Source: Actinokineospora sp. NBRC 105648
Lineage (GTDB): Bacteria > Actinomycetota > Actinomycetes > Mycobacteriales > Pseudonocardiaceae
Assembly (NCBI RefSeq): GCF_030269645.1
Contig: NZ_BSTR01000005.1
Location: 56,503 to 120,502 of the forward strand
Reading direction: 5' to 3'
DNA: 64,000 nucleotides
Below are positions 44,665 through 53,205 of the stretch, piece after piece. A model generated the notes under the pieces. It was given only the letters and a program-made list of their open reading frames with translations. It had not been told where the DNA came from and made no database searches. The translations under genes and the position numbers were made by a program. Position 1 is the stretch's first letter. Every line of letters begins with the position of its first letter.

Positions 44665-45779
44665 AGCTCAAACGCGTCTCATTCAGTGAATTGCGCAGCG
44701 CTTTCCCGCTACTGGAACAAATCCCGACCAACCGGTCTGCCACTCGGGAACGACACCGGCAGCTCGCGCGAAGACCGCGGCGCACCACCCCACACCGCGA
44801 GCACGACCGAACCACAAGGCCGCGCGTGGCGGCGGAACGGGACGCGCGCCAGGTCGGCGACACCGGCGGCGCACTCGCGACAAACGCCGTCCGAGCCGGG
44901 CGCCAGCCCCGGTTCACGAACCAGCGAACAAACAACGCACAGCCACCAGGCCCAGTCGGGGCAGGGCCTGCGGCACCCGCTTCACCAGATTGATCAGTCG
45001 CCGTGCACCGCTAGGCCGACCACGCTCCTGTACCGCCGTGCGCCTCGGTCGGCCACGCTCCTGTCCAGGCCCCGGACAGCCGCCCTCGACCCATCCGGCG
45101 GAGCCACTGTCCGGCCAGTGGCCACACCTCCGGGTGCGCCACAGCGGCCCCCCGGCAACCGGGCGGAGCCGCACCGGCCGGTGACCGCACCGCCAGATCC
45201 GCCCCAGAACGAATGGATCAGCGCGATTGGGTCGGCGCCCTGGACCAGGGAACCCGCTGTGGGTTCGCGGGCCACCACCCGCCCAGTGCGGGGGCCGCTC
45301 AACCGCCACCCTTGATCCACCAGCGACCACCGTTGTCGCTGCCGGCCGCACCGAGCGCGCCCACAGCGGATCGGAGCGCCCGCACCCAAAGCCTCAGCCG
45401 AGCTTGGTGGCAGACCACCGCTCGCTAGTGGGCGGCTCGACCGCCGCCGCTCTCGGTCCACCCGCCGCCGTTGTCGGCGGCCGGTGGTCGCAGTGGGTGC
45501 ACCCCGCGGCGGATCCGGGTGACCGGCGTCGAGTCGACCGCCGTCCCCTCCTCGGTCTCGGCCGAGGCGGGTGTGCTGGCGGGCGCGACGGCCAGCTTCG
45601 CCCACGCGAGGTCCCTCAGTTCCACCGACATACCCGTTCGATCGGCCGAATGGAGCACTGCGTTACCGAGCGCTAGCTAACTTCACTCAATAGGTGTAGT
45701 AACCCGCCGTCCGAAGGGGGACAGGTGATCACCAACAGTGCTGGGTTGCGGATTCTTGCCACCAGCCTAGGTTGGCGCC
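44665..45779. other. 1.1-kb stretch with no convincing gene
   Basis: Open frames occur on both strands, but their products are Arg/Pro/Gly-rich and mutually antisense, typical of non-coding high-GC DNA. A short direct repeat (CCACGCTCCTGT) occurs near 45018 and 45052. The only candidate that looks protein-like is the small minus-strand frame at 45425-45631, listed separately. The minus-strand end near 44914-45000 (RRLINLVKRVPQALPRLGLV) might be a relic. Confidence 0.4.
45425..45631 (-). CDS. Possible small protein
   Basis: 68 residues starting MSVELRDLAWAKLAVAPAST, followed by an acidic patch ASAETEEGTAVDSTP and a Gly/Arg-rich tail. The ordered, leader-like N-terminus followed by a low-complexity tail is reminiscent of a precursor peptide, but no modifying enzymes are nearby and the ribosome site is weak. 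Not recognised; may not be a gene. Confidence 0.28.
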   Translation of the reverse strand: MSVELRDLAWAKLAVAPASTPASAETEEGTAVDSTPVTRIRRGVHPLRPPAADNGGGWTESGGGRAAH

Positions 45780-46418
45780 ATGCGCAGGGTGGCGGGGCGG
45801 GTGTGGTTCGCGGTGACCGCGGTGGCGGTGCTCACCGGGCTGGTTGTGCAGGTCTTCGTCACCGCCGGGGCGACCACCGGCCTCTTCCCGACCACGGCCG
45901 GGCGGCTGGTCAACCTGTTCTGCTACTTCACGATCCAGTCCAACGTCATCGTGCTGGTCACCACCGCCCTGCTCGCGGCGAACCCCGCGCGCGGGTCCAC
46001 CGCCTTCCGGGTGTTCCGGCTGGCGGGCCTGATCGGCATCGCGGTCACCGGGATCGTCTTCCACACCGTCCTCGCCGGCCTCAACGAGCTCGCGGGCGCC
46101 GCCAAGCTGGCCGACTTCCTGCTGCACACCGCCTCGCCGCTGCTGACCGTGCTGGGCTGGCTGCTCTTCGGCCCGCGCGGTGGCATCGACTGGCGGGTCA
46201 TCGGCCTGGCGCTGATCTACCCCGCGCTCTGGCTGGTGTTCACCCTGGTCCGCGGCCCCATCGTGGACTACTACCCGTACCCGTTCATCGACGTCGACGC
46301 CCTCGGCTACCCGCGGGTGCTGCTCAACTGCCTCGTCGTGGCCCTGCTGTTTTTCGCGCTCGCCGCGGGCGCCAGGGCCCTCGACCGGGTACTGACCCGC
46401 CGGGTCGTCGTCAGCTAG
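45780..46418 (+). CDS. Pr6Pr family membrane protein
   Basis: 212 residues with six hydrophobic segments: VWFAVTAVAVLTGLVVQVFV, LFCYFTIQSNVIVLVTTALL, LIGIAVTGIVFHTVLAG, LLHTASPLLTVLGWLLFGP, VIGLALIYPALWLVFTLV and VLLNCLVVALLFFALAAGA. The motif YFTIQSN and PYPFIDV are typical of the Pr6Pr (FAR-17a/AIG1-like) group. Function unknown. ATG 45780. Convergent with, and overlapping by 8 bp, the F420-type oxidoreductase gene. Confidence 0.85.
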   Translation: MRRVAGRVWFAVTAVAVLTGLVVQVFVTAGATTGLFPTTAGRLVNLFCYFTIQSNVIVLVTTALLAANPARGSTAFRVFRLAGLIGIAVTGIVFHTVLAGLNELAGAAKLADFLLHTASPLLTVLGWLLFGPRGGIDWRVIGLALIYPALWLVFTLVRGPIVDYYPYPFIDVDALGYPRVLLNCLVVALLFFALAAGARALDRVLTRRVVVS

Positions 46419-46884
46419 TCGTCGGCTGGCCGAGCTCGGGCGGGAAACCACCCGTGGCGATCGGACCCCACCGGTCGATGGTCACCCGGATGAGGCACTT
46501 GCCCTGCCGGACCATGGCCGCGCGGTACTCGTCCCAGTCCGGGTGCTCGCCGGAGATCACCCGGAAGTACTCGACCAGCGGCTCGACCGCGGCAGGCAGT
46601 TCGAGCACCTCAGCAGTGCCCTCCACCTGCACGTACGGCCCGTTCCAGTCCTCGGAGAGCACACAGGCCGCGACCGCCGGGGTGCGCCGGGCGTTGCGCG
46701 ACTTGGCCCGCTGCGGGTAGCTGGCGATGACCAGCCTGCCCTCGACGTCCACGCCGTAGGTGACCGGGGAGACCTGAGGCCCGCCATCCGATCGGGTGGT
46801 GATCAGCACGCACCGGGTGCGGGCGCGCAGGAACTCCAGCAGCTCGGCGCGCTCGGGCGTGCGCGCGGTGGCGGTGCGCGGCAC
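46411..46884 (-). CDS. PPOX-class F420-dependent oxidoreductase
   Basis: 157 residues, split-barrel flavin/deazaflavin fold: CVLITTRSDGGPQVSPVTYG, RLVIASYPQRAKSRNARRTP, VAACVLSEDWNGPYVQVEGT and PDWDEYRAAMVRQGKCLIRV with final DRWGPIATGG. This is the actinobacterial family Rv1155/Rv2074 type, which uses F420 or FMN to reduce unknown substrates. GTG 46884 shares its first base with the last base of the desaturase stop, so the two genes are one transcript. Confidence 0.88.
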   Translation of the reverse strand: MPRTATARTPERAELLEFLRARTRCVLITTRSDGGPQVSPVTYGVDVEGRLVIASYPQRAKSRNARRTPAVAACVLSEDWNGPYVQVEGTAEVLELPAAVEPLVEYFRVISGEHPDWDEYRAAMVRQGKCLIRVTIDRWGPIATGGFPPELGQPTTS

Positions 46885-47834
46885 TACTTGGCCATCAGCT
46901 TCGCCAGGCGCTGCGGGGTCGGCCAGCGCACCTCGCTCACCCAGCCGAACTTCTCGAAGATCCAGATCAGCCGAGCGGAGATGTCCAGCTGACCGCGCTG
47001 CACGCCGTGCCGGGCCGAGGTCGGGTCGGCGTGGTGCAGGTTGTGCCAGGCCTCGCCCATCGACAGGATCGCCAGCGGCCAGAAGTTGGTGGCCTTGTCC
47101 CGGGAGCGGAACGGGCGCTCGCCGACGATGTGGCAGATCGAGTTCACCGACCAGGTGACGTGGTGCAGGAACGACACCCGGACCAGACCGGCCCAGAAGA
47201 ACGCGGTGACCGCGCCCCACCAGGACCAGGTGATCAGCCCGCCGAGCAGGGCCGGGGCCAGCAGGGTGATCGCGGTCCACAGGCCGAACTGCTTGTCCAC
47301 CCGGCGGATGTCGGAGTCGGCGAGCATGTCCGGGGCGAACCGCTCGGCGTTGGTGAGCTGCCGGTCGAACACCCAGCCCATGTGCGCGTGCCAGAAACCG
47401 CGGACCAGGGCCACCGGCGAGGTGCCGAACGCCCACGGCGAGTGCGGGTCGCCGTCGCGGTCGGCGAAGGCGTGGTGGCGGCGGTGGTCGGCGACCCAGT
47501 GCAGGATCGGGCCCTGCAGGGCCATGCTGCCCACGATCGCCAGCCCGACGCGCACCGCGCGCTTGGCCTTGAACGCGCCGTGGGTGAAGTAGCGGTGAAA
47601 GCCGACGGTGACGCCGAGGCAGGTGAAGGTGTAGAAGAACGCGGCCAGTGCCACGTCCACCCAGCCCAGCCCCCAGCCCCAGGCGAACGGGACGGCGGCG
47701 ATGAGCGCGGCGAACGGGATGAGGATGAACAGGTAGGTCGCGAAGTGCGGCAGGGTGGCGCGCGGGGCGCCGAACATCGGTTTCGGTCCTGCCTCGTCCA
47801 CCGGCGATCCGCTGCCCTCGACGGTCGCGGTCAT
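46884..47834 (-). CDS. Acyl-CoA / fatty acid delta-9 desaturase
   Basis: 316 residues, membrane di-iron desaturase. Three histidine boxes are visible: HRYFTH, HRRHHAF and HNLHH, with hydrophobic pairs between them (YLFILIPFAALIAAVPFAWG, ALAAFFYTFTCLGVTVG, WWGAVTAFFWAGLVRV). It introduces a cis double bond into stearoyl-type acyl chains with an electron-transfer partner. ATG 47834 (MTATVEGSGSPVDEAG) behind a GGAGG-type site. First gene of a two-gene unit with the PPOX oxidoreductase. Confidence 0.93.
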   Translation of the reverse strand: MTATVEGSGSPVDEAGPKPMFGAPRATLPHFATYLFILIPFAALIAAVPFAWGWGLGWVDVALAAFFYTFTCLGVTVGFHRYFTHGAFKAKRAVRVGLAIVGSMALQGPILHWVADHRRHHAFADRDGDPHSPWAFGTSPVALVRGFWHAHMGWVFDRQLTNAERFAPDMLADSDIRRVDKQFGLWTAITLLAPALLGGLITWSWWGAVTAFFWAGLVRVSFLHHVTWSVNSICHIVGERPFRSRDKATNFWPLAILSMGEAWHNLHHADPTSARHGVQRGQLDISARLIWIFEKFGWVSEVRWPTPQRLAKLMAK

Positions 47835-47989
47835 GGTTCCTCCAGCCTTGGCGGCGGCGCCCGCACCGGCACCGTCTCGGCGGTAAGCAAACCAGGCGCG
47901 CGAAGCCGACACCAAACATCTGTCGGGGGCTCGCGTGTCCGGTATGTGAAGACCTGCCCACCGCGCGCCCGGCTGAGGCGCACATCACA

Positions 47990-48030
47990 GCGGGACGGCC
48001 GCGGGTCCCCTGCACCCGCGGCCGTCCCGC
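47990..48030 (-). terminator. Hairpin downstream of trypsin-like protease gene
   Basis: A 17-bp perfect stem (core CGGGACGGCCGCGGGT and complement) around a 7-nt loop CCCCTGC, 8 bp after the protease stop codon at 48038. Confidence 0.8.
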
Positions 48031-48037
48031 CTCCCGG

Positions 48038-48823
48038 TCAAGCCAACGAGGCGATCGCGGTTTGGATGCTCTGGTAGTAGGTGGCGACCTCGGTGTAGAT
48101 GCCCGGGTAGTTCGGCCGCGCGCAGCCGATGCCCCAGCTGACGATGCCGACCTGCTTGATCGCCCCGGTGCCGTCCAGTCCCAGCATCGGGCCGCCGGAG
48201 TCGCCCTGGCAGGTGTCGATGCCGCCCTGGCCGACCACACCGGCGCAGAGCATCGCGCCCGCGATGAACGGGTAGCCGCCCGCGGTGTAGCGGGCCGCGC
48301 AGGTCGCGTCGTCGACGTAGGGCACCTGGGAGTGCAGCAGGTAGCGCTGCTGCGGGCCGCCCTCCTTGGCCGCGCCCCAGCCCATGATCAGGAACGGTCC
48401 GCTGGTGACCGCGGCCGGTTGCAGCCGCACCAGCGGGAACGACACCGGGCGGGCGAGCTTGATCAGCGCCCAGTCGAAGCCGCGGGTGGAGCTGGTGTAC
48501 TGCGCGGGCCGGTGGATGTAGGTCGAGCCCACCACCGTGGCCGACGGGTCGGCCAGGTCGACCACGCCGAAGGTCGCGGTGACCCGGGTGTCCGGGCCGG
48601 TCCCGCTGACGCAGTGCGCGGCGGTGAGCACGATGTTCGGGGTGACGAGCGAGCCGCCGCAGCCCATCGAGAGTCTGGCCAGCCACGGGTATGCGCCCTT
48701 GGGCGCCTGCACGCCGCCGACGACGCGGCCCGGGTCGTCGGCGTGCGCGGGGGTGAGCGCGGTGGTGAGGCTGGTGGCGACCAGGGCTAGGGCGAGAACA
48801 GCAGCACGGGCGAACTTGGGCAT
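48038..48823 (-). CDS. Secreted trypsin-like serine protease (S1 family)
   Basis: 261 residues. A signal peptide (MPKFARAAVLALALVATSLT ... AHA, about 28 residues) and a short propeptide end at R-VVGG, the usual activation site. The catalytic triad is complete: His in LTAAHC, Asp in FDWALIKL, Ser in CQGDSGGPM. The Asp in GIDTCQGDSGG indicates trypsin-like (Arg/Lys) specificity. Three disulphide pairs are likely. ATG 48823. Monocistronic, with its own terminator. Confidence 0.94.
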   Translation of the reverse strand: MPKFARAAVLALALVATSLTTALTPAHADDPGRVVGGVQAPKGAYPWLARLSMGCGGSLVTPNIVLTAAHCVSGTGPDTRVTATFGVVDLADPSATVVGSTYIHRPAQYTSSTRGFDWALIKLARPVSFPLVRLQPAAVTSGPFLIMGWGAAKEGGPQQRYLLHSQVPYVDDATCAARYTAGGYPFIAGAMLCAGVVGQGGIDTCQGDSGGPMLGLDGTGAIKQVGIVSWGIGCARPNYPGIYTEVATYYQSIQTAIASLA

Positions 48824-48944
48824 GCGGTCTCCCGGACAGTCACGGTGTGCGACCGGCTGGTAGCACAACCGGATCGTGCCCGGGGCGGCCGACGACGGCG
48901 CGGCGTGCCACCGCTGTGAGGGAACGGATAACCCCGTTCGTGGC

Positions 48945-49931
48945 TCAGGGCAGGTCGAAGTACGCGATCGCGCGTTCTTCCAGGCTGCCCAGGTACACCC
49001 GTCCGTGGTGCTCGCGCACGCCGGTGACCATGTGGAAGTCCGGCGCGGTGCCGTGGAGGTCGTGCACCACCGCACCGGTCGCGCTGTCGATCGCGCGCGC
49101 CCACACCACCCGCTTCTCCTTGGGCTGCAAGGGTTCCGGCACCCGCCACAGCAGCTTCCGGAGCACCGGCGGGGTGCGCAGCAGCAGATCGATCACCGGG
49201 TCGCGCGGGCTGGCCATCGCGATCCAGATCAGGCCGTCGGACCCGGTGGAGATGTTGTCCGGGAAGGCGGGCAGGTTGTCCACGAGCACATCGGACTGGC
49301 CCTGGCGCTCGCCGGTCAGCCAGACGCGGCGCAGCCGGTACTCCCACATGTCCGCCACGACGACCGCCGAGGCGTCCGGGGTGAGCGCGACGCCGTTGGC
49401 GAACTGCAGGTCGCGCAGCAGCGTGTGGACGGTGCCGTCGGGGTCCCGGCGCAGCAGCCTGCCGGTGCCGGTGTGCTCGAGCAGGTCGGCCTTCCAGAAC
49501 TCCAGGTCGAAGCGGTCGCTGGAGTTGGAGAAGTAGACGGTGCCGTCGTCGGCGACCGCGGCGTTGTTGCAGACCCGCAGGTCCGGGCCCGCGGGCACGA
49601 GCACCTCGATGGCACCGTCGGCGCGGTCGACCAGCAGCAGGCCGCGGTCGGCGTCGCAGACCAGCAACCTGCCGTCGGGGTGGTGCTCGAGGCCGAGCGG
49701 TCGACCGCCGGTGTCGGCGATGGTGTCCAGGCGGCGGCCGTCGGCGGTCAGCCGGAGGATCCGACCGTCGTCGACGCCGGTGTAGATGTGGCCGTTGGCG
49801 TCGACGAGCACGTCCTCGGCGCCCTTGCCGTTGACCGCCCGCACGGTGAGCTCGGGGAGGGTGTTCCCCGCGGGCTTGCGGCCGGGGCGGGGCGCGCGCC
49901 AGACGACCGGCTCGATCTTCGGACGGGCCAT
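48945..49931 (-). CDS. SMP-30/gluconolactonase/strictosidine-synthase-like beta-propeller
   Basis: 328 residues, six-bladed propeller: AEDVLVDANGHIYTGVDDGR, GLEHHPDGRLLVCDADRGL, VCNNAAVADDGTVYFSNSSD, LQFANGVALTPDASAVVVAD and FPDNISTGSDGLIWIAMASP. The NGV and DN motifs match the calcium-site residues of strictosidine synthase/paraoxonase relatives. It has no clear signal peptide, so is probably cytosolic. It is separated by only 13 bp from the five-gene lipid operon upstream and may be its last gene. Substrate unknown. Confidence 0.87.
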   Translation of the reverse strand: MARPKIEPVVWRAPRPGRKPAGNTLPELTVRAVNGKGAEDVLVDANGHIYTGVDDGRILRLTADGRRLDTIADTGGRPLGLEHHPDGRLLVCDADRGLLLVDRADGAIEVLVPAGPDLRVCNNAAVADDGTVYFSNSSDRFDLEFWKADLLEHTGTGRLLRRDPDGTVHTLLRDLQFANGVALTPDASAVVVADMWEYRLRRVWLTGERQGQSDVLVDNLPAFPDNISTGSDGLIWIAMASPRDPVIDLLLRTPPVLRKLLWRVPEPLQPKEKRVVWARAIDSATGAVVHDLHGTAPDFHMVTGVREHHGRVYLGSLEERAIAYFDLP

Positions 49932-49944
49932 GGCGCGACACCCC

Positions 49945-50583
49945 TCAGCGGTAGGTCAGCAGGTCCCGGTTCGGGCCCTCGAAGTGGCCGTGCTCGTTGA
50001 ACGATACGAGCGTCGCACCGGATCGGCCGGTCACGACCTTGGTGATGGCGGCGTTGACCACCACCCGGTTGAGTGCCACCACGGCCGCGCCCGGCAGTCC
50101 GAGCAGCCGCGAGCACAACGCCGCGATGACACCGCCGGAGGTGAACACGACCGCGGTGCCCTCGGTCTCCGCCAGCGCCGCCCACGCGCCCGCCTCGAAG
50201 TCCGCGAACGAACCCGCCGCCGGGCCGCCGTTGACCCAACTGTGCAGCGCGGCGTCGAGGACGGCCTGGAACTCGCGCGGGGACGCGGGCCCGGTCGTCC
50301 GCGCGGCGGCCAGGTGGTGTTGGACGAGTCCTAAGTGGTCGTACTCGTTCCACCGCGGGTCGGTCTGGCACGGGAGGTCGACCCCAGCTGCCTCAAGCGC
50401 GATCCGCGCCGTATCCCTTTGTCTGGCAAGGGTTCCGGACCACGCCTGCGCCGGGTCCACCCCGCGCGAACGCAACTCCTCCCCCAGCACCTCGGCCTGG
50501 CGGTGACCGGTGGGCGAGAGCACGTCGTAGTCGGCGGCGCCGAAGGAGGCTTGGCCGTGGCGGATCAGGTAGACCACGCTCAC
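49945..50583 (-). CDS. Histidine phosphatase family protein
   Basis: 212 residues, phosphoglycerate-mutase-like fold. The first catalytic motif is YLIRHGQASFG, with Glu near the PRWNEYDHLG loop. The position of the second catalytic His, usually in a VSHGG motif, reads VVFTSGGVIAAL, so Ser replaces His; this variant occurs in actinobacterial members of this operon type and may change activity. GTG 50583 overlaps the stop of the phosphotransferase gene (GTGA). Part of the acyl-CoA dehydrogenase operon. Confidence 0.87.
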   Translation of the reverse strand: MSVVYLIRHGQASFGAADYDVLSPTGHRQAEVLGEELRSRGVDPAQAWSGTLARQRDTARIALEAAGVDLPCQTDPRWNEYDHLGLVQHHLAAARTTGPASPREFQAVLDAALHSWVNGGPAAGSFADFEAGAWAALAETEGTAVVFTSGGVIAALCSRLLGLPGAAVVALNRVVVNAAITKVVTGRSGATLVSFNEHGHFEGPNRDLLTYR

Positions 50584-51632
50584 CGGCCAGCCACCTCCCG
50601 GCAGCGCCACTCCAGGTAGCCGACGAACGCCCAGAAGTCCTTGAACGCCGCGTTGTGCGTCTGGCCGTGGTGGTAGCGGTAGTAGATCTGCTGCATGATC
50701 ACCGCCAGCCGGAAGAGCCCGAACACCTCGTAGAACGCCCAGTTGTCGACCCGCAGGCCGGTCCGCTCGCGGTAGTGCTCGACCAGCTCGGCGCGGGTGA
50801 GCATGCCCGGCACGTGCGTCGGCTGCCTGCGGGCGCGCTGGAAGACCTCGTCGTCGTCGGCCTGGATCCAGTACGCGGCCGCGCCGCCGAGGTCCATCAG
50901 CGGGTCGCCGAGGGTGGCCATCTCCCAGTCGAGCACCCCGACCACGGCCAGCTCGTCGTCGAGGACGACGTTGTCGAACCGCCAGTCGTTGTGGATCACC
51001 ACGGTGGCCACGTCGGCGGGCGCCCGCTCGACCAGCCAGGCGATCACGGCGGCGAAGTCGGGCACGTTGTCGGTGCGGGCGGCGGCGAACCGGCCGGACC
51101 AGCCGCGCACCTGCCTGCCCACGTAGCCCGCGCCCTTGCCCAGGTCGGCCAGCCCGGCCGCGACCGGGTCGACCCGGTGCAGGTCGACCAGCCGGTCGAC
51201 CAGGGTGGTGGACAACGCCCGCGCCCGCGGCGGGCTCAGCTCGAACCCGGCGGGCAGGTCGCCGCGCAGGATCGTGCCGGGAACGCGCTCCATGACGTAG
51301 AAGTCGCTGCCCAGGACCGTGTGGTCGTCGCACAGACCCAGCACCGTCGGCACGTACGGGTACACCGGCTTGAGCTGCCGCTGCACCTTGAACTCACGGC
51401 GCATGTCGTGCGCCGAGGCGGCTTTGTGGCCGACCGGCGGACGACGCAAGATCAGCTCACGGTCCGGGTAGGACAGCAGGTAGGTCAGGTTCGAGGCACC
51501 ACCGGGGAACTGGCGGACAGACGGCTCGCCGGTTACACCATCCACAGTGGACTTGACCCACACATCTACCGCAGTGGTGTCGAAGCTGTCCTCGGCGCGC
51601 ACCGCGCGCGGCTCATCCCGGGGCGCGGTCAT
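50580..51632 (-). CDS. Phosphotransferase family protein (APH/ACAD10-like kinase)
   Basis: 350 residues, aminoglycoside-phosphotransferase/choline-kinase fold: VRQFPGGASNLTYLLSYPDR (nucleotide loop), ELILRRPPVG, YVMERVPG hinge, VIHNDWRFDNVVLDD (catalytic Asp) and GVLDWEMATLGDPLMDLGG (metal-binding Asp). Genes of this type next to acyl-CoA dehydrogenases correspond to the kinase half of ACAD10/11, which phosphorylates 4-hydroxyacyl-CoAs during hydroxy-acid breakdown. It is not an antibiotic resistance gene by context. ATG 51632 overlaps the SDR stop (ATGA). Confidence 0.9.
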   Translation of the reverse strand: MTAPRDEPRAVRAEDSFDTTAVDVWVKSTVDGVTGEPSVRQFPGGASNLTYLLSYPDRELILRRPPVGHKAASAHDMRREFKVQRQLKPVYPYVPTVLGLCDDHTVLGSDFYVMERVPGTILRGDLPAGFELSPPRARALSTTLVDRLVDLHRVDPVAAGLADLGKGAGYVGRQVRGWSGRFAAARTDNVPDFAAVIAWLVERAPADVATVVIHNDWRFDNVVLDDELAVVGVLDWEMATLGDPLMDLGGAAAYWIQADDDEVFQRARRQPTHVPGMLTRAELVEHYRERTGLRVDNWAFYEVFGLFRLAVIMQQIYYRYHHGQTHNAAFKDFWAFVGYLEWRCREVAGR

Positions 51633-52378
51633 GACATCCTGGCCACAAGACCCAGCGGCAGGTTCCGCAGGGCGAACCCGATCACCGCCCACGGCCACGC
51701 GGGCACCGCGGCCGATCCGGGCTCGCGCTCGATCGCCTTCACCATCGACCGCACCCCCGGCACGGTGTCGACCAGCAGCGGCGTCCGCTTGACCTTGTCG
51801 TTCATCTCCGAGCGGATGTAGCCGGGGTAGATGGTGGTCACCTTGATCGGCGTCCGCAGCGTGTCCGCGCGGATGCCCTCGGCCAACGCGGCGACACCGG
51901 CTTTCGACGCCGCGTAGGTGGTCAGGTTCCTCGGGAGACCGCGCATGGCGCTCATCGAGGAGATCACCACCAGGTGCCCGGAGTCCTGATCGCGGAACGC
52001 TTCCACCGCCGCCTCGCACTGGGCGAGCGCGGCGATGAAGTTGGTCTCCGCGGTCTGCTTGTTGGCGTGGAAGTAGCCGGTGCCGATCGGCTGCCCCTTG
52101 CCGAGACCGGCGTTGACGATCACCCGGTCCAGGGTGCCCAGCTCGGCGCGGAACTCTTTGAACACGGCGAAGACGGCGTCGTGGTCGTTGACGTCCAGGG
52201 CTTTCACCGACACCGTGATGTCCGGGTGCGCGACGGTCAGCTCGGCGCGCAACTCCGCGAGCCGGTCGACGCGACGAGCGGCCAGCGCCAGGTTCCGACC
52301 CTTGGCCGCGAACTGCCGGGCCATCTCCTCGCCGAGACCGGAGCTGGCACCGGTGATCAGGATGTTCTCGCGCGTCAC
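51629..52378 (-). CDS. Short-chain dehydrogenase/reductase (second of operon)
   Basis: 249 residues, classical SDR: nucleotide site ITGASSGLGEEMA, VIVNAGLGKG (NAG motif), catalytic Ser in VISSMSAMRG, and Tyr/Lys in YAASKAGVAAL. The C-terminal segment (GSAAVPAWPWAVIGFALRNL) is hydrophobic, which suggests membrane association. The substrate is probably a long-chain acyl or hydroxyacyl derivative judging by neighbours. GTG 52378 overlaps the preceding stop (GTGA). Confidence 0.9.
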   Translation of the reverse strand: MTRENILITGASSGLGEEMARQFAAKGRNLALAARRVDRLAELRAELTVAHPDITVSVKALDVNDHDAVFAVFKEFRAELGTLDRVIVNAGLGKGQPIGTGYFHANKQTAETNFIAALAQCEAAVEAFRDQDSGHLVVISSMSAMRGLPRNLTTYAASKAGVAALAEGIRADTLRTPIKVTTIYPGYIRSEMNDKVKRTPLLVDTVPGVRSMVKAIEREPGSAAVPAWPWAVIGFALRNLPLGLVARMS

Positions 52379-53205
52379 GACCCGCCCTCCTCGACACTGT
52401 CCCGGTCAGCACTGTCCTGCTGCTCGATGGCGGGCCGGAGCCGGTCCCAGAACTGGGCCACCTGGGCGCCGAACGCATCCGGGTCGAGCCGCTTGAGCCG
52501 TGCGGACTCACGGCCCTCTGGGTGGGTGAGGACCATGAACTGCTTGTCCGCCACCGCTTCGACCACCTGCCGCGCGACGTCGGCGGCGCTGATCCCCGAC
52601 GACGCCATCAGCTTCTCGCTGACCGCGCCGACTGCCGGGTCCACCGTGCGCGACCGGTCGCCGAGGTTGGTCTGGAAGTAGCCCGGGCAGACCACGGTGG
52701 TGGTGATCCCGTCGGGCGCGAGCTCGTGGCGCAGCGTCTCGGACAGCGCGAGCACGGCGCCCTTGGTGACGTTGTAGGAGGCCATGCCCGGCAGGTTCAT
52801 GATCGCCGCGAGCGAGGCGACGTTGACCAGGTGCCCGGAGTGCTGGGCCTTGAACAGCGGCACGAAGGTGTGGCAGCCGCGCACCACGCCCTTGACGTTG
52901 ATCTCCCAGATCCAGTCCCAGTCGGCCATCGGGATCCGCTCGATCCGACCACCCGCGCCGACGCCCGCGTTGTTGACCAGGATGTCCAGCCCACCCCAGT
53001 GCTCCTCGCACCACGCCCGCGCCCGCTGCCACGAACTGTCATCGGTGACATCGAGGTGCAGGAACTCCGCGTTCAGCTCAGCAGCCACCCGCGCGCCGGT
53101 GGTCGCGTCGACGTCGGTGACCAGGACCTGGTGGTCGGCCGAGTACGCGGCGGCGATCGCCCGGCCGAGGCCCGAGCCCGCGCCGGTGACCAAGACCCGG
53201 CTCAC
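52375..53205 (-). CDS. Short-chain dehydrogenase/reductase (first of operon)
   Basis: 276 residues, SDR with VTGAGSGLGRAIA, ILVNNAGVGAGG, catalytic VNVASLAAIMNLPGMASYNVTKGAV (Ser, Tyr, Lys in order, split here for reading) and a C-terminal extension of about 60 residues (HPEGRESARLKRLDPDAFGA). Asp32-like residue in VTDVDA suggests NAD preference. GTG 53205 overlaps the dehydrogenase stop (GTGA). It acts in the same acyl-CoA pathway by context; substrate unknown. Confidence 0.9.
   Translation of the reverse strand: MSRVLVTGAGSGLGRAIAAAYSADHQVLVTDVDATTGARVAAELNAEFLHLDVTDDSSWQRARAWCEEHWGGLDILVNNAGVGAGGRIERIPMADWDWIWEINVKGVVRGCHTFVPLFKAQHSGHLVNVASLAAIMNLPGMASYNVTKGAVLALSETLRHELAPDGITTTVVCPGYFQTNLGDRSRTVDPAVGAVSEKLMASSGISAADVARQVVEAVADKQFMVLTHPEGRESARLKRLDPDAFGAQVAQFWDRLRPAIEQQDSADRDSVEEGGS

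Noticed and set aside
44994..45605. 203-codon minus-strand frame in the gene-poor stretch
   Set aside because: The product is Arg/Gly-rich without hydrophobic core or motifs, and other frames over the same DNA look equally plausible, so it is treated as non-coding.
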